Origin: Novacetimonas cocois
GTDB lineage: Bacteria > Pseudomonadota > Alphaproteobacteria > Acetobacterales > Acetobacteraceae
Direction of reading: 5' to 3'
Length of the DNA: 56,335 nt
Assembly (NCBI RefSeq): GCF_003311635.1
Contig: NZ_QEXL01000011.1
Span: 84,302 to 140,636 of the forward strand
Below the pieces are notes generated by a model. It did not search any database and was not told the origin of the DNA. It saw only the letters and a list, made by a program, of their open reading frames with translations. This document shows positions 45,180-54,523 of the stretch, in pieces (positions within the stretch are counted from its first letter, which is position 1; every line of letters begins with the position of its first letter). A program made the translations under genes and the position numbers.

Positions 45180-45809
45180 TTACATCCCCCTTGGACAATG
45201 TTCCGACAGGTATTTAGAAAGAGCATTTTCAATATCCTCTTTCGTTTCGGAACGCTCTCTGCAGCGTTGCGCCCATCCCCGTCCTGGATGAAAATGATCC
45301 CATAAGGGCCTTAAACCTTGATAACGTCCGCGACCAGGATCATGGTTACCGAAACCGTCTAGGATCCGGTTCCATACGGGTAGAAAATGTTCGATCAACA
45401 GGCTTTCCCCTAAGGGAATCCAAATATCATCGACCGATAGATAGCGAACTAAAAAATCCGAGACCTTTAAAGTTCCAGAGTCTTTTTCAACATCGCGTAT
45501 ACTTTCGCGATGTTCAATAATCCTCTTATATAACGCCTTACCCCGAGCACTGACAGTCAAACTGGCGCCCTTGCGTCCTCCGGAGGGAATTGCCTTGCCG
45601 ATATAAATAGGCCACTTTGCTTCAGTGACATTTGCGTCAGCCATGGGTTGGTAAATGGGAAGATCTCCTTGATAATAGATAACATAGATACCAGCACCTT
45701 CGAACTCACGGATATGATCAAGTCTATGCGTAGGTTGGTTTAATAACGCATCAGCTACTGACTTACCAAGATTGCGCTTATCTAACGGATTATAAACTTC
45801 AGTCATCAA
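45180..45809 (-). CDS. Eco29kI-family restriction endonuclease (GIY-YIG)
   Basis: A 209-residue type II restriction enzyme. GAGIYVIYYQG supplies the GIY strand and KWPIYIGKAIP the YIG strand; RIIEHRESI, ESLLIEHFLPVWN supply the Arg/His and the metal-binding Glu and Asn expected of GIY-YIG nucleases. The overall pattern matches Eco29kI, which cuts CCGCGG as a dimer. It lies downstream of vsr (45 bp gap) and convergent to the methyltransferase. The gene appears intact. Confidence 0.88.
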   Translation of the reverse strand: MMTEVYNPLDKRNLGKSVADALLNQPTHRLDHIREFEGAGIYVIYYQGDLPIYQPMADANVTEAKWPIYIGKAIPSGGRKGASLTVSARGKALYKRIIEHRESIRDVEKDSGTLKVSDFLVRYLSVDDIWIPLGESLLIEHFLPVWNRILDGFGNHDPGRGRYQGLRPLWDHFHPGRGWAQRCRERSETKEDIENALSKYLSEHCPRGM

Positions 45810-45854
45810 ATACTCCAGAAATCGAATGTTTTTTTCCGTACATATATCCTCAAC

Positions 45855-46286
45855 TCAGATGACTACATCATCTTTTTCAAGAAATCTGTGGAGCAAATTT
45901 TTTATATGGGTTTCATCGCTGAGCTGGCATTCCCATATAATCAGGGTTTGCCATCCCTCCGCGCTAAGCTTTTCCATGTGCTCAAGATCACGTTGTCGAT
46001 TCCTTTCAAGTTTAGGCAACCAAAAATCCAATCGACTTTTTGGTAACCTTGCGTAACGGCATGTAGGATCGGGGTGACGATGCCAGAAGCAACCATGAAT
46101 GAAGATAGCCTTACGGCGTTTTCGAAATACTATATCCGGCTTCCCGGGAAGATCCTTGGCATGAAGACGGTATCGATAACCCATCGCATAAAGCATACGG
46201 CGGACCAGCATTTCTGGTTTCGTATCTCGCCCTTGTATACACGCCATGCGTGCGCTACGGGCCGCAGGAGATAAAGTATCAGCCAT
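45855..46286 (-). CDS. vsr: Very short patch repair endonuclease
   Basis: A 143-residue Vsr protein. MACIQGRDTKPEMLVRRMLY is the N-terminal signature, PGKPDIVFRKRRKAIFIHGCFWHRHP contains the metal-binding Asp and the Cys/His zinc residues (in two blocks), and KLERNRQRDLEHMEKLSAEGW and WECQL complete the family pattern. Vsr nicks T:G mismatches caused by deamination of 5-methylcytosine, which fits a neighbouring m5C methyltransferase. First gene of the vsr-nuclease operon. Confidence 0.95.
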   Translation of the reverse strand: MADTLSPAARSARMACIQGRDTKPEMLVRRMLYAMGYRYRLHAKDLPGKPDIVFRKRRKAIFIHGCFWHRHPDPTCRYARLPKSRLDFWLPKLERNRQRDLEHMEKLSAEGWQTLIIWECQLSDETHIKNLLHRFLEKDDVVI

Positions 46287-46514
46287 ATGGGTTTATAACA
46301 GTCTTTGCCCAATATCATATAACCTTGCGTTCATATCCGAACTTCGATAAGCGCCTTATCATGATGATTGCCGAACGCCCCATTAGCAAATAGAGCACTG
46401 GCTGTTGATTTTCACTGAGAACTGACCCGGGTAGGGCGGAAATTTTCATCGAGATTTGACCCATGCCTTCACACTCCCCGGCAGCATCTGCTGGGGGTTT
46501 GAGGAGTGATTGAC

Positions 46515-48035
46515 ATGGAGCTTCTGAGTGTGATCCGTCGGTGGCACTGCCGGGATCATCTTCCGATCCGCGAGATCGAACGCCGGACGGGACTGTCACG
46601 CAATACGATCCGGAAATATCTCCGGGCACAGAGTATTGAACCGCGGTTCCAGGTCCCCGAACGTCCCAGCCGACTGGACCCGTTTGCTGACAGGCTGAGG
46701 GGATGGCTGGTCCTGGAAGCCGCCCGCCCCCGCAAGAACCGGCGCACGGCGCGACGACTGCATGAAGACCTGGTGGCACTGGGTTATGATGGATCTTACG
46801 GACGGGTGGCTGCTTTCATCCGGCAATGGAAACACGAACAGCACCAGGCACGCCAGACAACGGGTCGGGGTGTTTTCGTGCCCCTGAGCTTCCAGCCCGG
46901 AGAAGCCTTCCAGTTCGACTGGGGCGAGGACTGGGCGGTCATTGCCGGCCGTCGCGTCAGGCTGCAGGTTGCCCACACCAAACTGTCCTTCAGCCGGGCC
47001 TTCATACTCAGGGCCTATCCCCTGCAGACCCACGAGATGCTTTTTGATGCGCTTACCGAGGCCTTCCGCGTGCTCGGTGGCGTGCCACGGCGGGGTATTT
47101 TTGACAACATGAAGACCGCCGTGGACCGGATTGGCTCTGGCAAGGCACGTCAGGTCAACCTGCGCTTCATGGCCCTGGCCAGCCATTATCTGTTCGAGGC
47201 GACCTTCTGCAATCCGGCAGCGGGATGGGAGAAAGGGCAGATCGAGAAGACCGTGCAGGATGCCCGACGCCATATCTGGCAGGATCTGCCTGCCTTTCCT
47301 GATCTGGGGGCGCTGAATGCCTGGCTGGAAGCCCGCTGCCTGGACTGCTGGGAACGGCTGCAGCATATCGAACTGGCCCGGAGCATCGCCGAGGTCCATG
47401 CCAGCGAGCGTCCTCACCTCATGGTGCCGGGGCGTCCCTTTGACGGGTTTGTCGAACAGACCAAGCGCGTCTCGCCAACCTGCCTGGTCCAGTTCGAAGG
47501 CAACCGCTACAGCGTGCCGGCCTCCTTTGCCAATCGTCCGGTCAGCCTGCGGGTTTATCCCGACAGGCTGCGCATTGTCGCCGAAGGGCAGGTTCTGTGC
47601 GTGCATGACCGGATCATCACGCGTTCGCATGGTGTGCCAGGCCGCACGGTGTATGACTGGCGGCATTATCTGGCGGTCATCCAGCGCAAACCGGGCGCCC
47701 TACGCAATGGCGCGCCGTTTACCGAATTGCCAGCTGCCTTCCGGACCCTGCAGGATCAGCTGCTCAGGCGGCCTGGAGGCGACCGGGAAATGGCTGAAAT
47801 CCTGGCCCTTGTGCTGCAGCATGATGAGCAGGCTGTCCTCTGCGCGGTTGAACTGGTACTTGAAGACGGCGTGGCGACCAAGACCCATGTTCTCAATACG
47901 CTTCATCGCCTACCAGACAAAGACCGCCCGGTTCCCTGCCTACAAGGATCTGTCCGGGTTCTCCTTTGCCGATACGCAGGTCAACGAGCCCCTGGTCCGC
48001 CAACTCCATGGAGGGGACTTCATCGAGCGTGCTGA
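46515..48035 (+). pseudogene. istA: IS21 transposase IstA, altered C-terminus
   Basis: The first ~462 codons encode a good IstA: the N-terminal helix-turn-helix (RRTGLSRNTIRKYLRA), the DDE core (FQFDWGEDWAVI, FDNMKTAV, NPAAGWEKGQIEKTVQDARR) and the Mu-type C-terminal domain. After HVLNTLHRL at ~47903 the sequence joins istB in another frame, so the final ~45 residues are spurious read-through and the native IstA end is missing. Start at 46515 follows GAGGAG. Probably inactive. Confidence 0.85.
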
Positions 48036-48507
48036 AAATGTCGTGCTGATCGGTGGCCCAGGAACCGGGAAAACCCACCTAGCGACCGCGCTGGCCATCC
48101 AGGCGATCACCCATCACAGGAAGAAGGCGCGCTTCTGGTCAACGGTCGACCTGGTCAATGCGCTCGAACAGGAAAAGACCGCCAACCGGGCCGGGCAGAT
48201 TGCCGACAGACTGCTCCGCCTGGATCTCGTGATCCTTGATGAACTCGGTTATCTCCCCTTCAGCGCGTCTGGGGGCGCCCTGCTGTTCCATCTGCTCAGC
48301 CGCCTCTACGAGCGCACCAGTGTCATCATCACAACCAATCTGAGCTTCAGTGAATGGGGAGACGTCTTTGGTGACCCGAAGATGACAACGGCGCTCCTCG
48401 ATCGGCTGACCCATCACTGTCATATCCTCGAGACAGGAAATGACAGCTACAGGTTCCGCGCCAGCACCGCCGCGTCAAAAAACAGAAAGGACAGATCCTC
48501 TTCTTGA
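47902..48507 (+). pseudogene. istB: IS21 helper ATPase IstB, N-terminus deleted
   Basis: In the +1 frame relative to istA, the IstB sequence resumes at about [12 protein letters not shown] and contains Walker [17 protein letters not shown], Walker [14 protein letters not shown] and sensor [12 protein letters not shown]. About 50 N-terminal residues and the start codon are absent because of the istA-istB deletion, so no proper initiation site remains. Confidence 0.85.
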
Positions 48508-48595
48508 CCGCCCGCCCGACTATGCCTGAAATAGCATCTGGCTGGGTCAATTCCTGATGAAAAACCCGGGTCAGTTCTCAGTGAAAATCAACAGC

Positions 48596-49385
48596 TCAAG
48601 GCCAGAAAGAGGAGCTTAACCGCCGCGTCGTCATTGGGGGGAATGCTCTCTGGCCCGGACGGCCCGCCTGAGCCTGGCGTTCAGCGCTTCTATGGCATTG
48701 GCCGTATAGACCAGTTTCCGGACGTCGGCAGGGAAGACGTAGAAAGGAATGACCTCCCCCCATGCCCCCTCCCAGGACTGGACGATCGCTGCATATTTCC
48801 GGCCCCAGGGGCTTTCGGCAAAGGCAGCCAGAGCGGTTTTTCCTGTCTCGGCATCCACCGCCCGGTAGATATCCTTCAAAGCCGTGATCACGGATTTGCG
48901 GTCTTTCCAGGCAACGAAATCCAGCGAATGGCCCAGCAGATGAACGATGCAGATCTGCGCTAGGGTTTTGGGGAAAACGGTGCGGATGGCGCGGGGAAAG
49001 CCCTTGAGTTTGTCAACCACGGCCAGTAGGACACCCTCGACGCCACGATGGCGTAGCTCGTTCATGACACGGAGCCAGAATTTGGCGCCCTCTTTCTGCT
49101 CGATCCGCAGGCCGAGGACCTCCTTCGTGCCGTCGGCGCGTACCTCCAGGGCGATATGCACCGCCTTGTTGTGCACCATGCCTTCATCGCGGATCTTCAC
49201 CCGCAGTGCATCGAAGAACACCACCGGATAGACCGCCTCCAGCGGCGCTGTCACTTCGTCCAGAACGGCGTCGGTGATGACGCTGATCAGGTCCGGCAAA
49301 GCTTCCATCCCATAGATTTCAAGCGGATGCTCTGGATCTCACATATGTTCATCCCACGCGCATACATCGAGATGATCCGACCGTC
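48596..49385 (-). pseudogene. IS256-family transposase remnant
   Basis: Central part of an IS256-type (Mutator) transposase: DGRIISMYARGM (49287-49390 region, another frame), then PDLISVITDAVLDEV, VVFFDALRVKIRDEGMVHNKA, AVVDKLKGFPRAIRTVFPK, QICIVHLLGHSL and VYTANAIEALNARLRRAVR. There is a frameshift near 49300 and another in a C run at ~48640, after which NDDAAVKLLFLA continues to the edge of the IS21 element. Both gene ends are missing. Confidence 0.85.
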
Positions 49386-49389
49386 GAAG

Positions 49390-49518
49390 CCGGGAAACCG
49401 CCTTGTCGCAAAGGGAAAAGACGCCAGGATCGCTATTACCGCAATCATGCGAAAGCTCGTCATCCTCGCAAACGCCCTGCTCCACAAAGATCACTTCTGG
49501 ATGCCAAAAGCTGCCTGA
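49390..49518 (+). pseudogene. IS110-family transposase C-terminal scrap
   Basis: The last ~40 codons of a plus-strand frame read DARIAITAIMRKLVILANALLHKDHFW, the conserved C-terminal helix of IS110-type transposases (A-x-x-A-x-M-R-K-L-x-x-x-x-N-A-L). It is fused directly to the IS256 remnant on the opposite strand, so only a scrap remains. Confidence 0.7.
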
Positions 49519-49647
49519 CCACAACGGATACTCTCAGGACGATAAAAAATGACCGAATTTGGTTACTAAATGACCAGAATTGGGCAGACGCAAGCATATA
49601 CTCGATATTAGGTAACACCCTTTGGCACGGCTGAAACGGGGTGTAAA

Positions 49648-50490
49648 ATGTCATCACAGTTCATTTTCCATTGCATGTCGGGACTACCGCGCTCGGGATC
49701 CACGCTTCTGGCCGCCATTTTAAGACAAAATCCATCTGTTCAGCATGCCGGAATCACCTCACCTGTCTTACCCATGATAGTAAAAATATCTTCCATCATG
49801 GTGGAGGGAGAACTAACAACAGAATTTAACGAAACGCAGCGTAAAAAATTAATTTCTGGAATTATAAATAATTACTACTCAAATAAAAAAGCGCCGCTTA
49901 TTGGAAATATTGTTTTTGACAATCACCGCATGTGGTGCACCCGTCTAAATCTATTAGATTATATTCATCCACATTCGAGGGTAATTTGTTGCGTTCGAGA
50001 CCCTGTGTGGATTATCAATTCCTTTGAAAGAATTATTCAATCCGATCCATTGCTTGGTTCTCGTTTGATTCCAATTGAACATCGCGGCACCCTGCATGAA
50101 CGAGTTGAAGCTCTTCTTTCAAGTGGGGGGGCTTTCGGGTATTGCTGGAAAGCTATCAGGGAAGCATTCTATAGCAAATTTGCTAAAAAACTAATCATTG
50201 TTGACTATGATACTCTAACAAAAAGACCAAAAGAAACCTTAATGAGGTTAGAATCTATTCTAGGTATTAAACATCACATATATGATCTTAATAATATAAA
50301 ATTCAATGATGCGAATAAATTTGATGAAAATTTAAACACTATTGGACTTCACTCTGTTGGAAAACATATCCACTCTCCTTCAAGATGCCTTACATTGCCC
50401 CCGGATATCGTATCTCGATTGGCGGGCTGCATGTTCTGGAGAGACCCTTCCGAAAATCGGGAAAATGCAGACATTATCTGCGATACCTGA
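49648..50490 (+). CDS. Sulfotransferase-family protein
   Basis: A 280-residue soluble protein with the PAPS-binding 5' loop near the N-terminus (FHCMSGLPRSGSTLLAAIL) and the 3'-phosphate loop VICCVRDPVWIINSFERII, both standard for bacterial sulfotransferases. It probably moves a sulfuryl group from PAPS to an unknown acceptor. The gene is clearly AT-rich with Lys/Asn/Ile-heavy codon use, unlike its GC-rich neighbours, so it was likely acquired. It converges with the AraC regulator, with ends overlapping by 17 bp. Confidence 0.85.
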   Translation: MSSQFIFHCMSGLPRSGSTLLAAILRQNPSVQHAGITSPVLPMIVKISSIMVEGELTTEFNETQRKKLISGIINNYYSNKKAPLIGNIVFDNHRMWCTRLNLLDYIHPHSRVICCVRDPVWIINSFERIIQSDPLLGSRLIPIEHRGTLHERVEALLSSGGAFGYCWKAIREAFYSKFAKKLIIVDYDTLTKRPKETLMRLESILGIKHHIYDLNNIKFNDANKFDENLNTIGLHSVGKHIHSPSRCLTLPPDIVSRLAGCMFWRDPSENRENADIICDT

Positions 50491-51436
50491 CTCTACCTCC
50501 TCTTAATAATGAGGGAGAAAATCCAAAAACTTTACGAAAATCCGAAGAAAAATGACTAGGATTACTGTAACCAAAATCTGATGCGATCATCACTATTGAT
50601 GCTTCATCCTGACTCAACCTACGATATGCAGCATGCATACGCTCTTCGTGAAAAATCATGTAGGGACTCTTTCCAAAAAGCCGGCGGAATCCACGTTGAA
50701 GACTGGAGACACTCATTCCACCATATTTAGCAATCTGTTCCAACCGAGGTGGCTGACTAAGATCTGAAAGAATCATATCTCGTGCGTATAGAAGACGCTG
50801 ATCACACCCAGACAACTGCGCTCTTGTCTCGCGCATCCCAAGAGTTGGAGCTTCTAAAATATATCCTGCTAATGCAAGCGCCTTACCCAGAAATATTATT
50901 GAATTATTTTCTTTAATTGATAAGCCAGAGAGAGTTTCCAGTATCCAGTTTGCGCCCTTATTAATCTCAATATTATTCGTGTTTTCTAAAAAATAATGAC
51001 CACTCGCAATATTTTTGGAGAGCGCAGAACTTTCCTCTCCCATCCATTCAATCGCTTTTTTAGAAGGAAGAGATAGAGTTAACCCAATAACGTGACCTCG
51101 AGTTTTATAATCTATCACCGTTCCAGGACGATAACTGACATAATTCACTCCTTTTATCTGAAATCGTTCATAGCGCATGAAACCATCGCGACATGTCATA
51201 CCTGTTGCTCCTCTTCCCGTCAGTTGAAGAGCAAAGTGTAATTTATCGTCATCATGAAATATGCTATAATCTAAACTCCCTTCATGATTCCGCCATATAT
51301 AAACTTCTACGCCTTCCGGAAGTGAAGCAAGGCTAACATTTTGGTTCAAATTATATTTTTTTATTTCATCCATGCTGCCATTTAAGAAATTATTCGCCGA
51401 TATCACGTTTTCTTCACAATCATTCACTGTGATCAC
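50474..51436 (-). CDS. AraC-family transcriptional regulator
   Basis: A 320-residue regulator. The N-terminal ~200 residues form a PchR/RhrA-like sensor domain (HFALQLTGRGATGM). The C-terminal double helix-turn-helix begins ARDMILSDLSQPPRLEQIAKYGGMSVSSLQRGFRRLFGKSP (in blocks) and ends VIASDFGYSNPSHFSSDFRKVFGFSPSLLRG-like (IASDFGYSNPSHFSSDFRKV), the hallmark of AraC proteins. AT-rich like the convergent sulfotransferase, suggesting both arrived together. The effector is unknown. Confidence 0.93.
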   Translation of the reverse strand: MITVNDCEENVISANNFLNGSMDEIKKYNLNQNVSLASLPEGVEVYIWRNHEGSLDYSIFHDDDKLHFALQLTGRGATGMTCRDGFMRYERFQIKGVNYVSYRPGTVIDYKTRGHVIGLTLSLPSKKAIEWMGEESSALSKNIASGHYFLENTNNIEINKGANWILETLSGLSIKENNSIIFLGKALALAGYILEAPTLGMRETRAQLSGCDQRLLYARDMILSDLSQPPRLEQIAKYGGMSVSSLQRGFRRLFGKSPYMIFHEERMHAAYRRLSQDEASIVMIASDFGYSNPSHFSSDFRKVFGFSPSLLRGGRVRYRR

Positions 51437-51652
51437 TCCTTATTTTAAATCTTAGCATTCACAATTATGGTAGGATATACCGTCACATTCCGAATATGAC
51501 TCATTTATTGGATTACGCCGACTGGCGGATGTCAATAACATGAAAAATCGCAGTAATTTAGCGGCCTAAAAATAGACGCCAGAGATCATGCACAAGCCTC
51601 CTTGTAGAACCTCCAGACCGAGATACCCATCTGCTTCGTCTTGTCGGCTAGG

Positions 51653-52423
51653 TTATCCTAAATGCCCGATCCAGAGAACAACCATGACGCCGATAGGCAG
51701 GGCTTTCAGCAGGGCGTCGTTGCGCCGGAACGGGGCAGCCTTGCCATGGCGGTTCCGGTCGGGTTTGAACGCGATCTTGGAGCCAGTCGGCACCAACAGG
51801 TTGGTTTCGGCCTCGCGCCGGGCATTGAAGAAATCGCGACTGTCAATCATCGACGCCGTCAGGGTGCTGCAACTGACCAGAGAGCCGGAGCGTGGCCGCC
51901 ATGGCGAGAGGGTCAGGCCCCCGGCGACGAGGCGCTCCAGTTCCACCGAGCAGATCTCTCTGCCATCCTGTTCTTTCTGACTGCGCTGCCGGACCATGCG
52001 GTGAAAGACGTGGACCGTGGACCAGAGCAGCGGTTCGAGATCGGGCTCCAGCCACGTGTCGGTCAGCGTGGCTGATAGGGCATGGCGACGGGAGCCTTGC
52101 CCTTTCCATTCGGTGCCAGCTAGGTACGGCTGGACGCCGGTAGCATGACCTCCAAGGTCGGCCATGCCGGTGATCAGAGCGGACCAGGTCACGATGCAGC
52201 AGTCAGGTTTCCACCATTGTCCCTGCAATCGAGCGGGACATGGCCCATAGTCGTCTCGCAGCACCACCAATTTCTGATTCCTGCGGGGGCCCACGCAGTC
52301 TTTCATGGGCAATATGCAGTGTAGCATAAAATCAGCCGCGCATTCCCATCCTTGCGCACGCGAAAGCAGATCTAATGGCGAGATCCCGATAATTCCAGAG
52401 AATCTGCAACCACAATACATCAT
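51653..52423 (-). CDS. Unknown protein translationally coupled to scpA
   Basis: A 256-residue frame whose ATG overlaps the scpA stop (ATGA), strong evidence for coupled translation of at least its start. The N-terminal part (SPLDLLSRAQGWECAADFMLHC) and the C-terminal LEPDLEPLLWSTVHVFHRMVRQ stretch look coding, but the middle has unusual composition and no known family is evident. A frameshift cannot be excluded. It is the third gene of the recombinase-like fusion/scpA operon. Confidence 0.5.
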   Translation of the reverse strand: MMYCGCRFSGIIGISPLDLLSRAQGWECAADFMLHCILPMKDCVGPRRNQKLVVLRDDYGPCPARLQGQWWKPDCCIVTWSALITGMADLGGHATGVQPYLAGTEWKGQGSRRHALSATLTDTWLEPDLEPLLWSTVHVFHRMVRQRSQKEQDGREICSVELERLVAGGLTLSPWRPRSGSLVSCSTLTASMIDSRDFFNARREAETNLLVPTGSKIAFKPDRNRHGKAAPFRRNDALLKALPIGVMVVLWIGHLG

Positions 52424-53196
52424 GCTGTGGGAAATTTAACCATATCGATCGACGCATCTCCCTGGCGCACCAATTCCAGCCCAGCCACAAATGTCGCAGC
52501 CACAGCCGTTCGACGACCAATGGTTCCTTCAGGTTCGGTAGATGCCATCGCGGGAACACAGTCCCATATGCTTCGAAAGGTTCCGTTCCTTATTTTCTGA
52601 CGCATAAGGACCAATGCATCGGTCACACGCCAGTAAGAGGGCACATCGATCCGATAGATCGGAACGGATGTCTCGGCCCGTGCCAATTCCCGTTCCAGCG
52701 CACCGAGACAGGCTTCCATCAGACTGAAATACGTCCCCTGCCGTACAGAAACGCTGCCATCCGCATCTGTCCCGCCCCGCGTAAAAACCGACACACCAAG
52801 CTGCGGTCGCGCCTCCAGCCAGTCCGCCGCCGCACGCATCTGCAACAGCCCCTCGATCTGGCCGACCGTCCGGCGCGCCTCTTTTTCGGCAAGCTGTTTT
52901 TCCGCCTGCGTGGCAAACAGCAGCCGCGAGCGCAGGAATACCAGCCGGGCGATCCAGATCACCCAGTCCGCGCGCTGCATGAGCGGTGTTGTGCGGGCCA
53001 GCCGCTCCGCCTCAGCGACAAACTGGGCCGCCAGATCCGCGATGGACAGCACACCTAGGTCCAGACGCTGCCGTTCCGCCAGGTCCAGCAGCAAGTCCAG
53101 CGGCCCGTCAAACCCCTCGACATGAAATTCCGGCACTGCTGGACGCGGCAACCGACGCGGCGGATCACCCCAGTCTTCGTCCTCGTCAGGCGGCAT
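52420..53196 (-). CDS. scpA: ScpA-like segregation and condensation protein
   Basis: A 258-residue kleisin. PEFHVEGFDGPLDLLLDLAERQRLDLGVLSIADLAAQF (in blocks) is the conserved ScpA N-terminus that binds the SMC neck, and the C-terminal winged-helix region ends after TAVAATFVAGLELVRQGDASI. Chromosomal ScpA partners with SMC and ScpB; here it sits in an operon with recombinase-like genes, as on plasmids or integrative elements, and no scpB is visible. It overlaps the fusion-protein gene by 11 bp (a start at 53214 would overlap by 29). Confidence 0.85.
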   Translation of the reverse strand: MPPDEDEDWGDPPRRLPRPAVPEFHVEGFDGPLDLLLDLAERQRLDLGVLSIADLAAQFVAEAERLARTTPLMQRADWVIWIARLVFLRSRLLFATQAEKQLAEKEARRTVGQIEGLLQMRAAADWLEARPQLGVSVFTRGGTDADGSVSVRQGTYFSLMEACLGALERELARAETSVPIYRIDVPSYWRVTDALVLMRQKIRNGTFRSIWDCVPAMASTEPEGTIGRRTAVAATFVAGLELVRQGDASIDMVKFPTA

Positions 53197-54523
53197 CGGC
53201 GGTCTTCCCGGCATCAGCGCGCGTGTACTGCGGCCGGATGTCGAACACCAGCTCAGGCCAGTCCGTCCGCACCCGGTCCAGCGCCTGCCATGGCGTCCAT
53301 TCCGCCGACCAGAAGTTGTAGACCAGCCGGGCACTGCGGCGGGCGCGCTGATCGCGCACGACTTCGACCTCGACCCGGCGCAACGGTAGCAGCGTGCCCC
53401 AATGCGCCTGCAGCCAGGCTGCCGCCGTGCGGGAGTCCGACCCGGCTTCCAGAATGGGACCCGGCACCGGCACCAGCCGGTGCAGATCAAAGGCACAAGC
53501 AGGGGTGCCTGCCGCCTGATGCTGCAGGGCAATCCGATGCATGCGCTCTGATGCCTGCCGCAGCAGCCGGGCCAGCGTCACCGCCTGCGCCCCCTTTCCC
53601 GCCATCGGCGCCAGCAGGCGCGCCTGTTCGTAGTCAAAATCCACCTGCCAGGGGATGATCCCCGGTCCCCGGGCCGCCACCCGGAACCGGGCCACTTCGT
53701 CTACCGGACCGCTTACCGTCAGCGTCGTCCGGACCCAGTCTGGGACGGCTCGCGTCGTGCATCGGCGTGCAGCCGCCCGAACTGAGGACTCTGGCGGAGA
53801 CCCGGATTTTGTCCGCCGCGCGCGGTGGGCCGGGCGATCGGAACGTCCCAGCGCCCGGTCCAGCACAAACCGGATCCCCGGCACCGACAATGGATCCCCG
53901 ACCGTGCCGTGCGCATCGATCCCCCGGAAGGCTGCTCCCCAGCGCAGTTGCGCGGCATCGCGCCAGGCCGCCCAGGACCGCACCGGACAGACGGCCGGTT
54001 CCCGGCGGCGCCGCAGGCGACGCTGCTGGTGGCGCCCGGACCGGGGCCGCAGCAGGGCGACGGTCATCCCGTCTGTCGTGTCGCTGATGTCTTCCACCGT
54101 CAGTCGGGCCAGCGCCTCGGCACCGATGTCCAGCGTGGCCGCCAGCAGCAGCAAAGCCCGGTCGCGCAGCCCGGGCAGGTCGGGGCCGCAGCGCCGCGCG
54201 GCGGCCAGCAGGGAAGCCACATCGATCCCGCCCCCGGTCCGGCGCACCCGCGTAGCGGGCAGGGCGACATCAAGCCTCTCTCCATTAGTGGCACACCACG
54301 CCGTCAGCGCCGCGCGATCCACCACCAGGCTCTGCCTTGGCCGTCCGGCCTTGGCCCGGGCCTCCAGCCACGCTGCCACCGCCACAGGGCCGACCGGAAA
54401 GCCGCTATCGGCGGGCAGGGTGCCGACAAAGGCGCGCCAGGAGGCCGCATAGGCCCGCGCCGTAGCGGGCGACAGCCCGACCGGCGACCGCGCTGCCTGC
54501 AGCGGTCGGTCGGTCTCAGCCAT
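53186..54523 (-). CDS. Integrase-like / Api92-like fusion protein
   Basis: A 445-residue protein with two parts. Residues ~1-260 resemble a tyrosine recombinase: SAM-like DNA-binding helices (LSPATARAYAASWRAFVGTLP, GPVAVAAWLEARAKAG) and the start of the catalytic domain (LRDRALLLLAATLDIGAEALARLTVEDI). In the place of the active-site Arg of the neighbouring integrase (GAFRRSEL) it has LDIGAEAL, and no H-x-x-R or Tyr motif follows, so it is catalytically dead. Residues ~265-440 look like the ferredoxin-like DUF1281/Api92 domain of phage and plasmid proteins (WVRTTLTVSGPVDEVARFR, GIIPWQVDFDY, YNFWSAEWTPWQALDRV). First gene of the operon with scpA; divergent from the active-looking integrase. Confidence 0.75.
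   Translation of the reverse strand: MAETDRPLQAARSPVGLSPATARAYAASWRAFVGTLPADSGFPVGPVAVAAWLEARAKAGRPRQSLVVDRAALTAWCATNGERLDVALPATRVRRTGGGIDVASLLAAARRCGPDLPGLRDRALLLLAATLDIGAEALARLTVEDISDTTDGMTVALLRPRSGRHQQRRLRRRREPAVCPVRSWAAWRDAAQLRWGAAFRGIDAHGTVGDPLSVPGIRFVLDRALGRSDRPAHRARRTKSGSPPESSVRAAARRCTTRAVPDWVRTTLTVSGPVDEVARFRVAARGPGIIPWQVDFDYEQARLLAPMAGKGAQAVTLARLLRQASERMHRIALQHQAAGTPACAFDLHRLVPVPGPILEAGSDSRTAAAWLQAHWGTLLPLRRVEVEVVRDQRARRSARLVYNFWSAEWTPWQALDRVRTDWPELVFDIRPQYTRADAGKTADAA

Larger units (their letters stand above)
46401..48595 (+). mobile_element. IS21-family element with internal deletion
   Basis: The long inverted repeats GCTGTTGATTTTCACTGAGA (left, 46401) and its complement (right, ending 48595) delimit 2195 bp containing istA and istB. 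The join between the two genes is missing (see istB). No target duplication is visible, so one flank may have been lost or rearranged. Confidence 0.9.

Noticed and set aside
46596-47666. 356-codon minus-strand frame
   Set aside because: Antisense to the IS21 istA gene.
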